A DNA stretch of 64,000 bases, from positions 1 through 64,000 of the forward strand of contig NZ_PQSU01000024.1 of NCBI RefSeq assembly GCF_002920615.1. Direction: 5' to 3'. The position numbers and the translations under genes are program-made. The notes under the pieces are model-generated. The model had not been told where the DNA came from. It searched no databases and saw only the letters and a program-made list of their open reading frames with translations. Below, piece by piece: positions 25,527 to 33,755 of the stretch. The number at the start of each line of letters is the position of its first letter. Position 1 is the stretch's first letter. This DNA comes from Streptomyces sp. Ru62 (lineage in GTDB: Bacteria > Actinomycetota > Actinomycetes > Streptomycetales > Streptomycetaceae).

Positions 25527-26672
25527 CGTCACCGTGCCGTCGACCGCGAACAGCTGTTCCTCCACGTGGTCCAGAGCCAGCCGCAGCGCCCCCGTGGCCA
25601 CGGCCGCCTCCCCCAGCACGGACAGCGCCACCCGGGGCGGCCGCAGGCAGTAGCGGGCCAACTCGCACCGCAGCGGCTCCAGGACCCCGTCCAGACCGGC
25701 CGCCCACCCCCCGATCACGACCAGCTCCGGATCGAGCGCCAGCACCAGCGCGGCCACGTCGTGCACCAGCCGCTGGATGAACCGCTCCACGGCCGCCCTG
25801 GCCCGCTGGTCGCCCTTGCGCGCCAGCGCGAACACCTCGGCCACCGCCTGCTCGTCCAGCGGGTGCAGCGGCTCGTCGGTGGTGGACAGCAGCGCCTCCG
25901 GCTTCGCCTCCCGGCCCAGCAGATGGAGCGCGCCGATCTCCCCGGCCGCCCCGCCGTAGCCCCGGTGCAGCCGCCCGCCGATCAGTGAGCCGGCCCCCGG
26001 GCTCAGCCCGGCCAGTACGAACACCACGTCGTCCGTCTCGGCCGCCGCGCCCTTCCAGTGCTCGGCGACCGCCGCCGCGTTGGCGTCGTTCTCCACCAGC
26101 ACCGGGCACCGGAAGGAACGGCTCAGCCGCTCGCCGAGCCTCAGCCCCGTCCACTGCGGCAGGGCCGTGCTCAGCCGGACCGTGCCGTCCGCCTCCACGA
26201 TGCCCGGCGTACCCACGCCCACGGCCCGCAGCGAGCTGCGCGCGACCCCGGCCCGGCGCAGCAGCTCGGCGACCGCGCCGCGCAGCCGGTCCAGCCGCTC
26301 GTCCGCCGGGGCCGTCTCGCCGACCTCCTTGGCCTGCGCGCCCAGGACCCGCCCGTCCAGATCGGACAGGAGCGCGGCGACCCGGTGCGGACCGACCTCC
26401 AGGCCCAGCAGATGCCCCGCCTCGGCCCGGAACCGGAACCGGCGGGCGGGCCGACCCTGCCGCCGCGCACCACCGTCCTCGGCCGCCGTCTCGACGACGA
26501 GGCCGCCCTCGATGAGACCCTCCACGACGCCCTCGACGGTCGGCCGGGACAGTCCGGTGACGCGGGTGATCTCGGTGAGCGTCGCGCAGTCCGTGGCACG
26601 CAGCGCGTGCAGCACCACCGCGGAATTGATCCTTCGCAGCAGCGAGGGATCGCCACCGGTCAGCTGCCCCAC
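25515..26672 (-). CDS. ROK family transcriptional regulator/kinase-like protein
   Basis: A 385-residue protein from the GTG at 26672. An N-terminal winged HTH (LHALRATDCATLTEITRVTGLSR) is followed by a ROK sugar-kinase fold: LGLEVGPHRVAALL, VGVGTPGIVE, VENDANAAAVAEHW and ALDPELVVIGGWAAG. The canonical ROK zinc Cys motif is not obvious and the G-H-x9-11-G-H signature is degenerate, so it is probably a repressor rather than an active kinase. The last codons (GTVTARR) are one unit of the adjoining tandem repeat. Confidence 0.88.
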   Translation of the reverse strand: MGQLTGGDPSLLRRINSAVVLHALRATDCATLTEITRVTGLSRPTVEGVVEGLIEGGLVVETAAEDGGARRQGRPARRFRFRAEAGHLLGLEVGPHRVAALLSDLDGRVLGAQAKEVGETAPADERLDRLRGAVAELLRRAGVARSSLRAVGVGTPGIVEADGTVRLSTALPQWTGLRLGERLSRSFRCPVLVENDANAAAVAEHWKGAAAETDDVVFVLAGLSPGAGSLIGGRLHRGYGGAAGEIGALHLLGREAKPEALLSTTDEPLHPLDEQAVAEVFALARKGDQRARAAVERFIQRLVHDVAALVLALDPELVVIGGWAAGLDGVLEPLRCELARYCLRPPRVALSVLGEAAVATGALRLALDHVEEQLFAVDGTVTARR

Positions 26673-26769
26673 CGTCCGTCCTCCCAGCTCGCGGGCGTGT
26701 TGGGCGGATGGTACTCGGCGCGGTCCGCCCCCGGCGAGTGGCCGGCCCCGCCCGCGGCCGGACCCTCGG

Positions 26770-27426
26770 TCACCCCGGTTCCACGAACCGGGACTCGTAG
26801 GCCGCGATCACCGCCTGGGTGCGGTCGCGCGCGCCGAGCTTGGCCAGCACGGCGCTCACATGCGACTTCACCGTCTCCGCACTCACCACCAACCGGGCTG
26901 CGATCTCCGCGTTCGACAGCCCCCGCGCCATCAGCCGCAGCACCTCCGCCTCCCGCTCCGTGAGCCGGGCGTGCGCCGGCGTGGTCCGCGCCGGCCGGGC
27001 GCCGTCGCCGTACCGGGCGGCGAGACGTCGTACGGACGCCGGGAACAGCAGCGACTCGCCCTCCGCGACCAGCAGCACCGCGTGCACGATCTCGGCCGGT
27101 CGGGCCCGCTTCAGCAGGAACCCGTCGGCGCCCGCGCGCAGCGCCTCGTACACGTACTCGTCGTCCTCGAAGGTGGTCACCACCAGGATCTTCGGCGGTT
27201 CGGCCACGGTGCGCAGCACCGCGCGCGTGGCCTCGATCCCGTCCATCAGGGGCATCCGTACGTCCATGGCGACCACGTCCGGCCGCAGTTGCCGCACGAG
27301 CGGGATGACCGCCGCGCCGTCGGCCGCCTCGCCCACCACCTCGATGTCGGGCCGCGCCTCCAGTACGGCCCGCAGACCCGCGCGGACCAGGGGTTCGTCG
27401 TCGACGAGGAGTACGGTGACCGGCAT
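26770..27426 (-). CDS. NarL/FixJ-type response regulator
   Basis: A 218-residue protein from the ATG at 27426. The receiver has D10 in LLVDDEPLVRAG, phosphoacceptor D55 in VVAMDVRMPLMDG, and VVTTFEDDEYV then FLLKRARP. The C-terminal LuxR HTH is LTEREAEVLRLMARGLSNAEIA and SAETVKSHVSAVL. It follows its kinase gene by 14 bp. Regulators of this DesR-like type commonly control the neighbouring ABC exporter, here divergently transcribed. Confidence 0.94.
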   Translation of the reverse strand: MPVTVLLVDDEPLVRAGLRAVLEARPDIEVVGEAADGAAVIPLVRQLRPDVVAMDVRMPLMDGIEATRAVLRTVAEPPKILVVTTFEDDEYVYEALRAGADGFLLKRARPAEIVHAVLLVAEGESLLFPASVRRLAARYGDGARPARTTPAHARLTEREAEVLRLMARGLSNAEIAARLVVSAETVKSHVSAVLAKLGARDRTQAVIAAYESRFVEPG

Positions 27427-27440
27427 CCGGCCAGCGTAGA

Positions 27441-28274
27441 TCAGCCGACCGGCAGCTCCGCGCGGACCTCCCAGTCGCCCTCGTCCGGACCGGTCCGGGC
27501 GGCGCCGCCGAGCAGCGCGGCCCGTTCCCGTATGCCCCGCAGGCCGCTGCCCCGCCCGGGGCCGGGTATCGCTCCCGGCAGCGGGTTGCGGACCTTCAGG
27601 ACGAGCGTGCCGTCGTCGACCGCGACCCGGACCCGCACGGGTACGGCGCCCGCGTGCCGCAGCACATTGGTGAGCGCCTCCTGGAGGATGCGGTAGCCCT
27701 CGCGGGACACCGGGCCGGGCACGGCCTCCAGTGGGCCCGTGACCTCGGCGTCGACCTTCGCCCCCGAGGCCCGCGCCGACTCCAGCAGACGGCCCGCGTC
27801 GGCGAGCGTGGGCCGCGCGCTCACCGGCCGCTCGGTCTCCCGCAGCACGCCCAGCACCCGCTCCAGATCCTCCAGCGCGGCCCGGCCGGTCTCCTCGATG
27901 GCGCCCAGCGCCCGGTCGGTGAACTCCGGATCGCCCGCCGCCCGCGCCGCGCCCGCCTGGACCACGGCCACCGTCAGGGCGTGCCCGATCGAGTCGTGCA
28001 ACTCCCGTGCGATGCGGGTGCGTTCCAGCAACTGCTCGGTGCGTTCCTCCAGCGCGGCCAGCCGCTCGGCCGCCGACGGCCCGAGCAGCCGGCGCGCACC
28101 GGCCGTGACCAGCTCCCCGAGCCCGACGACCAGCCCGTACAGAGCGAGCAACGGCAGCGGCGCCAGCAGCGCCCAGGCGCGGTGCACCGGCAGCCGGTCC
28201 AGCAGCGGGACCCCCGCCGGGGCTCCGCCCCAGGCGCACCGCGCCAGTTCGAAGCCGACGATGGGCAGCCACAC
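27441..28274 (-). CDS. Sensor histidine kinase, short sensory region
   Basis: A 277-residue protein from the GTG at 28274 (MWLPIVGFEL). One or two hydrophobic segments (about residues 34-55) are followed by RIARELHDSIGHALTVAVVQAG with H93, then HATPase_c with LQEALTNVLRHAG and GSGLRGIRERAALLGGAA. Most relatives are about 370-400 residues with four or more membrane helices, so the sensor part is short. An alternative is a start lost to sequence change upstream. It works with the regulator 14 bp downstream. Confidence 0.88.
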   Translation of the reverse strand: MWLPIVGFELARCAWGGAPAGVPLLDRLPVHRAWALLAPLPLLALYGLVVGLGELVTAGARRLLGPSAAERLAALEERTEQLLERTRIARELHDSIGHALTVAVVQAGAARAAGDPEFTDRALGAIEETGRAALEDLERVLGVLRETERPVSARPTLADAGRLLESARASGAKVDAEVTGPLEAVPGPVSREGYRILQEALTNVLRHAGAVPVRVRVAVDDGTLVLKVRNPLPGAIPGPGRGSGLRGIRERAALLGGAARTGPDEGDWEVRAELPVG

Positions 28275-28337
28275 CCTGGGAGACGGTCCCCACCGGCGGG
28301 GGAGGAGCCAACCGCCGCTCCCGGCGAGGCTGTTGCC

Positions 28338-29258
28338 ATGACCAGCATCGACGTACGGGACCTCACCAAGGACCACGGCGGCCGGCGGGCCGTCGACCGC
28401 CTCACCTTCCGTGTGCGCCCCGGCCGGGTCACCGGCTTCCTCGGCCCCAACGGCGCCGGCAAGTCCACCACCCTGCGCCTCGTCCTGGGCCTCGACCGGC
28501 CCACCGCCGGCACCGCCACGATCGGCGGCCACCCCTACCGACGGCTCCGCGAACCCCTGCGCCGGGTGGGAGCCCTGCTCGACGCGGGCGCCGCGCACGG
28601 TTCCCGCACCGCCCGCGACCATCTGCTGGCCCTCGCCGCGAGCAACCGGATCCCCGTCCGCCGGGTCGACGCGGTCCTGGAGGAGACCGGCCTCGCCCCG
28701 GTGGCGCGGTTCAGGGTACGGACGTACTCCCTCGGCATGCGCCAGCGGCTCGGCATCGCCGCCGCCCTGCTCGGCGACCCCGAGGTCGTCCTGCTCGACG
28801 AACCCGCCAACGGACTCGACCCCGAGGGCATCGTCTGGATCCGCGCACTGCTGCGCCGGCTCGCCGCCGAGGGGCGTACGGTCCTGGTCTCCAGCCATCT
28901 CATGGGGGAGACCGCGGCCTTCGCCGACCACCTGCTGATCCTCGGCCGCGGCCGTCTGCTCGCCGACACACCGGTGCGGGAGTTCATCCACGCGCGCGTA
29001 CGGCCCCACGTCCGCGTCCGCACCACCGACCCCGCCGCCCTCGCCGACCTCCTCGCCCGGCACGGCCACGACGCCTCCAGGGACGAGGACGGGGCCTGGA
29101 CGGTACGGCACGCGCGCGTGGACGACCTGGGCCGGCTGATGTCCGAGGCGGGCGTCCCGGTCCTGGAACTCTCCGCCCACGAGGCCACCTTGGAGGAGGC
29201 CTACCTCGATCTGACGGCGGCCGAGGCCGAGTTCACCGCACCGTCCCAGGAGGCCTGA
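28338..29258 (+). CDS. ABC transporter ATP-binding protein
   Basis: A 306-residue protein from the ATG at 28338. Walker A GPNGAGKST is at about residue 36, the signature YSLGMRQRLG near 132, and Walker B VVLLDEPANGLDP near 152; an H-loop follows at VLVSSHLM. The ~90-residue C-terminal extension is typical of the DrrA/BcrA drug or lipid exporter class. The permease begins 2 bp after its stop. It is divergent, 63 bp apart, from the two-component system, its likely regulator. Confidence 0.94.
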   Translation: MTSIDVRDLTKDHGGRRAVDRLTFRVRPGRVTGFLGPNGAGKSTTLRLVLGLDRPTAGTATIGGHPYRRLREPLRRVGALLDAGAAHGSRTARDHLLALAASNRIPVRRVDAVLEETGLAPVARFRVRTYSLGMRQRLGIAAALLGDPEVVLLDEPANGLDPEGIVWIRALLRRLAAEGRTVLVSSHLMGETAAFADHLLILGRGRLLADTPVREFIHARVRPHVRVRTTDPAALADLLARHGHDASRDEDGAWTVRHARVDDLGRLMSEAGVPVLELSAHEATLEEAYLDLTAAEAEFTAPSQEA

Positions 29259-29260
29259 CC

Positions 29261-29971
29261 ATGTCCTTCACACCCGCGCTCCACGCCGAGTGGATCAAGA
29301 TCCGTACCCTGCGCTCCCTGCTGGGCGCCCTCGCCGCGGTCCTCGTCGCCACCGCCGCGTTCTCGGCGCTCGCGGCGGCCGACACCGACGACGCCGACCC
29401 GCTGTTCTCGGTGTTCTTCGGCATCAACTTCGGGCAGATCGCCGCCATCGCCTTCGGCACGACGGCCGTCGCGTCGGAATTCCGGGGCGGTGCGCTGCGG
29501 CTGACGCTGTCGGCGGTGCCCGACCGGGGACGCTGGTTCGCCGCGAAGACGACGGCGATCGCGCTGCCGGCGCTGGCCGTCGGACTGCTCACCGGGTTCG
29601 TCACGCTCCTGGTGGGCCGGGCGGCGCTCGGCGCGTCCGCTCCCGGCTGGGCCGAGGGCGTGCGCGGCGCCGTCGGCTGCGGCCTGCACCTGACGCTGAT
29701 GACCCTGCTCGCCGCAGGACTCGCGGCCGTGCTGCGCAGCGCCGTCGCGACCCTCTCCGTGCTGATCCCGTTCCTGCTGATCGTCTCCTTCGTCGTCGGC
29801 GATCTGTCCGGCGGTGCCGCCGACTTCCTCCCCGACCGGGCCGGCCAGGTCGCGCTGCACAGCACCTGGGACGGCACCCTCGGCCCGTGGAGCGGGCTCG
29901 CGGTGAGCGCGCTGTGGGCGGCGGCCGCCCTGGCGGCGGGCGGGTGGAACGTGCGGCGCCGGGACGCCTGA
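29261..29971 (+). CDS. ABC transporter permease (ABC-2 type)
   Basis: A 236-residue integral membrane protein with about six hydrophobic segments, starting with SLLGALAAVLVATAAFSAL near residue 20 and ending in VSALWAAAALAAGGW. HAEWIKIRTLRS at the N-terminus is the usual cytoplasmic start of actinobacterial ABC-2 permeases. It pairs with the upstream ATPase (2-bp gap) to form an exporter, presumably as a homodimer. Cargo is unknown. An ACTGAC...GTCAGT inverted repeat (29971-29994) follows directly but overlaps the next promoter. Confidence 0.9.
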   Translation: MSFTPALHAEWIKIRTLRSLLGALAAVLVATAAFSALAAADTDDADPLFSVFFGINFGQIAAIAFGTTAVASEFRGGALRLTLSAVPDRGRWFAAKTTAIALPALAVGLLTGFVTLLVGRAALGASAPGWAEGVRGAVGCGLHLTLMTLLAAGLAAVLRSAVATLSVLIPFLLIVSFVVGDLSGGAADFLPDRAGQVALHSTWDGTLGPWSGLAVSALWAAAALAAGGWNVRRRDA

Positions 29972-29986
29972 CTGACGCACCGCCAA

Positions 29987-30009
29987 TTGTCAGTGCCCCC
30001 CGCTTTACT
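29987..30009 (+). promoter_or_regulatory. RecA-NDp/PafBC-like promoter of a small hypothetical gene
   Basis: TTGTCAGTG (29987-29995) matches the damage-promoter upstream block exactly. Exactly 8 nt follow, then TTTACT (30004-30009), one mismatch from TAKNNT. The ATG is 7 nt further on, giving a leaderless mRNA. The exact 9-mer plus exact spacing makes chance unlikely. Confidence 0.65.
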
Positions 30010-30016
30010 GGATCCC

Positions 30017-30460
30017 ATGGACATCGCGAAGTGCCTGACCCTCATCGACCTGCTGTGCGCCCGGGAGTTCCCGTCGGTGTACGGCAGGACGGAGCACGGC
30101 GAGAGCGGGCCCGGCTATCACATAGCCGCTTTACAGACGAGCGAGGACTTCTGGGACGGCGACGGCAGCGCGCGGGAGGAGACGGAGGCGCAGTACGAGG
30201 CCGACCGGGACGGCCTCGCGGAGCGGCTCGGGGAGCGGTGGGGCCGGCCGCAGCAGTTCAGCCTGTACAGCGTGCTCGACCGGACCCTGGCGGGGGAGGA
30301 CGTCGCGCAGCCCTGGGCCGGGCTCAGTGGTCACGTCCCCGACGTCCACCTGTGGCGGGTCCCGGAGACGGGCCGCTGGATCGCCCTCGGTGTGTCCCAG
30401 TGGGACAAGGAACTGCCGTTTCAGCTGCTCGGGATAGTGACGGAGACCGACCCGCCGTGA
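30017..30460 (+). CDS. Hypothetical protein with DNA-damage-type promoter
   Basis: A 147-residue soluble protein, acidic and Trp/Glu-rich (DFWDGDGSAREETEAQYEADRD), starting at the ATG at 30017. I do not recognise a domain. It lacks a signal peptide and membrane segments. The promoter looks PafBC-dependent, and its 3' end overlaps by 40 bp the end of the convergent mismatch glycosylase gene. Position and promoter hint at a DNA-damage role (inference only). Confidence 0.75.
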   Translation: MDIAKCLTLIDLLCAREFPSVYGRTEHGESGPGYHIAALQTSEDFWDGDGSAREETEAQYEADRDGLAERLGERWGRPQQFSLYSVLDRTLAGEDVAQPWAGLSGHVPDVHLWRVPETGRWIALGVSQWDKELPFQLLGIVTETDPP

Positions 30461-30951
30461 CCGGGCGCGCCCGCCGCCTCCCGCAGCCGGGCGAACTCCT
30501 CCGCCATCGTCGCCGCCGTCCAGTGCGCGTTCAGCCCGCTCGGGTTGGGCAGCACCCACACCCGGGTGTCCCCGATCGTCCGCTCCTGCGGACCGACCTG
30601 CGCCGTGGGGTCACCGAAGGCGGCCCGGTACGCGGTCACACCGACCACGGCCAGCCACGTCGGCCGCAGCCGCGTCACCTTCTCGGTCAGCAGCCGCCCG
30701 CCCTCGACGTACTCCTCGGCGGTCAGCTCGTCGGCCCGCGCGGTCGCCCGCGCCACCACGTTGGTGATGCCGAGGCCGTACGACAGCAACTCCCGCTGCT
30801 CGGCCGGCTTCAGCAGCCGGGGCGTGAAGCCGGACAGGTGCAGCACCGGCCAGAACCGGTTGCCGGGACGGGCGAAGTGGTGGCCGGTCGCGGCCGTCAT
30901 CAGCCCCGGGTTGATGCCGCAGAACAGCACCCGGAGGCCGTCCGCGACCAC
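30421..30951 (-). CDS. mug: G/U mismatch-specific DNA glycosylase (Mug)
   Basis: A 176-residue uracil-glycosylase-fold protein. Motifs are LFCGINPGLMTAATGHHFARPGNRFWPVLH (catalytic Asn in GINPG) and VLPNPSGLNAH near the C-terminus. It removes U or T from mismatches. The GTG at 30951 is the only standard start in frame, but homologous-looking sequence (FTKAELEAARDRLVPDVVADG) runs upstream in frame. It reaches a CTG at 31026 that overlaps the purB stop as CTGA, so the real protein may be 201 residues with a CTG start and coupled to purB. Confidence 0.87.
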   Translation of the reverse strand: MVADGLRVLFCGINPGLMTAATGHHFARPGNRFWPVLHLSGFTPRLLKPAEQRELLSYGLGITNVVARATARADELTAEEYVEGGRLLTEKVTRLRPTWLAVVGVTAYRAAFGDPTAQVGPQERTIGDTRVWVLPNPSGLNAHWTAATMAEEFARLREAAGAPGHGGSVSVTIPSS

Positions 30952-31022
30952 GTCCGGGACGAGACGGTCGCGGGCGGCCTCCAGCTCCGCCTTGGTGAAG
31001 CGCGGTGAGCGGGGTGCCCCGG

Positions 31023-32465
31023 TCAGAGGATCGCTCCGGGGGTGTAGCCGGCGGCCACCGGGTGCTGCTTGACGATCTCCTCGATCCGGCCGAGGACCAC
31101 ACCGACCTGGTCGGCGGCGGCGCCGGTGAAGGACAGCTTGTCGGCCATCAGCGCGGCCAGCTGCTCGCGGCCCAGCGGCAGCCGTTCGTCGGCGGCGAGC
31201 TTGTCGAGCAGGTCGTTGCGCTCGGCGCCCTGCTCACGCATCGCGAGCGCGGTGGCCACGGCGTTCTCCTTGATCGCCTCGTGCGCGACCTCGCGGCCGA
31301 CCCCGGCCCGGACGGCGCCCATGAGCACCTTGGTGGTGGCCAGGAACGGCAGGTAGCGGTCCAGCTCACGGGCGATGACGGCCGGGAAGGCACCGAACTC
31401 GTCCAGGACGGTCAGGAAGGTCTCCAGCAGGCCGTCCAGGGCGAAGAAGGCGTCCGGCAGCGCGACGCGGCGCACCACCGAGCAGGACACGTCGCCCTCG
31501 TTCCACTGGTCGCCCGCCAGCTCGCCGGTCATCGAGGCGTAGCCGCGCAGGATGACCATGAGGCCGTTGACGCGCTCGCAGGAGCGGGTGTTCATCTTGT
31601 GCGGCATCGCCGAGGAGCCGACCTGGCCCGGCTTGAAGCCCTCGGTGACCAGCTCGTGCCCGGCCATCAGCCGGATCGTCTTGGCCAGCGAGGACGGCGC
31701 CGCCGCCAACTGCACCAGCGCGGTGACGACCTCGTAGTCCAGCGAGCGCGGGTAGACCTGGCCGACGGAGGTGAACGCCTGCGAGAAGCCCAGGTGCCGC
31801 GCGATCCGGTTCTCCAGCTCGGCCAGCTTCGCCGCGTCCCCGCCCAGCAGGTCCAGCATGTCCTGCGCGGTGCCGACCGGGCCCTTGATGCCGCGCAGCG
31901 GGTAGCGGGCCAGCAGCTCCTCCACCCGGCCGTGGGCGACGAGCAGCTCGTCGGCGGCGGTCGCGAACCGCTTGCCGAGGGTGGTGGCCTGCGCGGCCAC
32001 GTTGTGCGAGCGACCGGCCATGACCAGCTCGGCGTACTCGCCCGCGAGCTTGCCGAGGCGGGCCAGCACGGCCACGGTACGGTCGCGCATCAGCTCCAGC
32101 GAGAGCCGGATCTGGAGCTGCTCGACGTTCTCCGTGAGGTCGCGGGACGTCATGCCCTTGTGCACGTGCTCGTGCCCGGCGAGGTCGTTGAACTCCTCGA
32201 TCCGCGCCTTCACGTCGTGCCGGGTGACCTTCTCGCGTTCGGCGATCGAGGCCAGGTCGACGGTGTCGAGCACGCGCTCGTAGTCGGCGATCGCCTCGTC
32301 CGGCACCTCGATGCCGAGGTCCTTCTGGGCCCGCAGCACGGCGAGCCAGAGCTGACGCTCCAGCTTCACCTTCTGCTCGGGGGACCAGAGCGTGGCGAGC
32401 TCGGCGGAGGCGTAGCGTCCGGCGAGGACGTTGGGGATGCGGGGCTTGGCGGGCGCAGAAGTCAC
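31023..32465 (-). CDS. purB: Adenylosuccinate lyase
   Basis: A 480-residue protein from the GTG at 32465. It has the fumarase/aspartase superfamily signature GSSAMPHKMN (about residue 290) with the catalytic flexible Ser loop, plus KGMTSRDLTEN and the catalytic-His region AGRSHNVAAQATTLGKR. It cleaves SAICAR and adenylosuccinate in purine synthesis, as a cytoplasmic tetramer. TAGACT lies 8 nt upstream of the start (32474-32479, minus strand), suggesting a leaderless mRNA. 32466-32695 holds no supportable gene. Confidence 0.96.
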   Translation of the reverse strand: MTSAPAKPRIPNVLAGRYASAELATLWSPEQKVKLERQLWLAVLRAQKDLGIEVPDEAIADYERVLDTVDLASIAEREKVTRHDVKARIEEFNDLAGHEHVHKGMTSRDLTENVEQLQIRLSLELMRDRTVAVLARLGKLAGEYAELVMAGRSHNVAAQATTLGKRFATAADELLVAHGRVEELLARYPLRGIKGPVGTAQDMLDLLGGDAAKLAELENRIARHLGFSQAFTSVGQVYPRSLDYEVVTALVQLAAAPSSLAKTIRLMAGHELVTEGFKPGQVGSSAMPHKMNTRSCERVNGLMVILRGYASMTGELAGDQWNEGDVSCSVVRRVALPDAFFALDGLLETFLTVLDEFGAFPAVIARELDRYLPFLATTKVLMGAVRAGVGREVAHEAIKENAVATALAMREQGAERNDLLDKLAADERLPLGREQLAALMADKLSFTGAAADQVGVVLGRIEEIVKQHPVAAGYTPGAIL

Positions 32466-32695
32466 GTGTCCAGAGTCTACTGGCGGTTCGTGCAGGCCAG
32501 CGCCATGGGTGTGTTCGGCGGAAGCTACGAGACCCCGGTCACCCCGGCTGCGCCGGCCCGCGTGCCGCCCCGCTTCCTCTCCGGGGAGCGGCCGACGTGG
32601 ACCACATCGGCGGGCGCGTGTTCCGGCCGGGGACCGTGGGGGACGCGTCGATCCGGCCCCGGACACGCGTGACACGCGTGGTCGCGCCGGAAGGG

Positions 32696-33484
32696 CTACG
32701 CCTGGCCCTCGTACGGCAGCAGCTCCGCCCGCTTCGGCGGGCGGCCGTCGCCCGAGGATCGGCCGGTCAGCCGGCGGCCTATCCACGGGAGCAGGTGCTG
32801 CCTGGCGAACCGGACGTCCGCGACCCGGCGCGTGACCCAGCCCGGCGGGGCCGTAGCCGCCATCGGCACATGCCACTCGGTGTCCTCGGCGTCGTGGCCG
32901 AGCGTCTGCCACACCGCCTCGGCGACCCGGCGGTGTCCCTCCGCCGTCAGATGCAGCCGGTCCACGTCCCACAGCCGCGGGTCGGCCAGCGCGGGCGCCC
33001 CGTAGAGGTCGACCACCAGGGCGCCGTGCTTCTCGGCCAGCTCGTCCACGCAGGCGAACAGCTCCTCCATGCGCGGCCGGAACCGCTCCAGCACCGGGCC
33101 CTGACGGCCGGGGCTGCGCATCAGCACCAGCTGCTTGCAGGACGGCGCGAGCCGTTCCACGGCCTCGGTGAGCAGGCCCCGGACCCGGCCCATGTCGCAC
33201 TTGGGCCGCAGGGTGTCGTTCAGCCCGCCGACCAGGGTGACGACGTCGGCGTTCATGGCTGCGGCCACCGGCACCTGCTCGTCGACGATCTGCCCGATCA
33301 GCTTCCCGCGCACGGCGAGGTTGGCGTACCGGAACCCGGGCGTGCGGGCGGCCATCCGCGCGGCGAGCACATCGGCCCAGCCACGGTAGGAGCCGTCGGG
33401 CAGCAGATCCGACATGCCCTCGGTGAAGGAGTCGCCGACCGCGACGAGGCTGGAGTACGGGGGAGGTGTGGGGTTCGTCTGCAT
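32696..33484 (-). CDS. SGNH/GDSL hydrolase
   Basis: A 262-residue protein from the ATG at 33484. Block I is VAVGDSFTEGM (nucleophile Ser near residue 19), block III GGLNDTL and block V WDVDRLHLTAEGHRRVAE with the catalytic Asp and His. No signal peptide is seen, so it is probably cytoplasmic. SGNH enzymes deacylate esters of sugars, lipids or acyl-CoA; the substrate is open. A TACCAT hexamer lies 10 nt upstream. The gene is followed by purB 230 bp further on. Confidence 0.9.
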   Translation of the reverse strand: MQTNPTPPPYSSLVAVGDSFTEGMSDLLPDGSYRGWADVLAARMAARTPGFRYANLAVRGKLIGQIVDEQVPVAAAMNADVVTLVGGLNDTLRPKCDMGRVRGLLTEAVERLAPSCKQLVLMRSPGRQGPVLERFRPRMEELFACVDELAEKHGALVVDLYGAPALADPRLWDVDRLHLTAEGHRRVAEAVWQTLGHDAEDTEWHVPMAATAPPGWVTRRVADVRFARQHLLPWIGRRLTGRSSGDGRPPKRAELLPYEGQA

Positions 33485-33579
33485 GGCGACAGAGATGGTA
33501 TCCCGGGGCCAATACCTGCCGGTCGGTCGGCCCGCCCCACCCGCCCGGCCCAGCCGCCTCAGGCAGCCGCAGGCCGGCA

Positions 33580-33750
33580 CCGGCGGACCCCGGGCGCCAC
33601 CGTGGCCGTCCCGGGCCCGTACGGGCGACCCCGGGAGCCACCGCCGCAGCCGTACCGGCTCCGTACCGGCGCACCCGGGGGCCACCGCGGCCGTCCCTGG
33701 CCCGTGCCGGCGCCCCCGGGAGCCGTCGCGGCCGTCCGGGGTCAGCGCCC
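33580..33750. repeat. Four-copy ~42-bp tandem repeat 3' of a CBS-protein gene
   Basis: Units start near 33580, 33621, 33666 and 33707. Each reads CCGG(C)G-accCCGGG(A/G)GCCAC CG-GGCCGTCCC-GGCCCGTA with changes. The last unit ends 6 nt before the stop of the CBS-domain gene at 33756. It lies in the gap to the SGNH gene promoter and shows no open frame consistent across copies. Confidence 0.75.
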
Positions 33751-33755
33751 CCGCG

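Noticed and set aside
29971..29994. ACTGAC/GTCAGT inverted repeat as a terminator of the ABC permease
   Set aside because: Only a 6-bp stem with a 12-nt loop, and its right arm is part of the exact damage-promoter block, so a promoter is the better reading.
32590..32710. Plus-strand frame reading HIGGRVFRPGTVGDASIRPR
   Set aside because: Short, lacks a supported start, and continues as antisense of the SGNH hydrolase gene. At best a relic.
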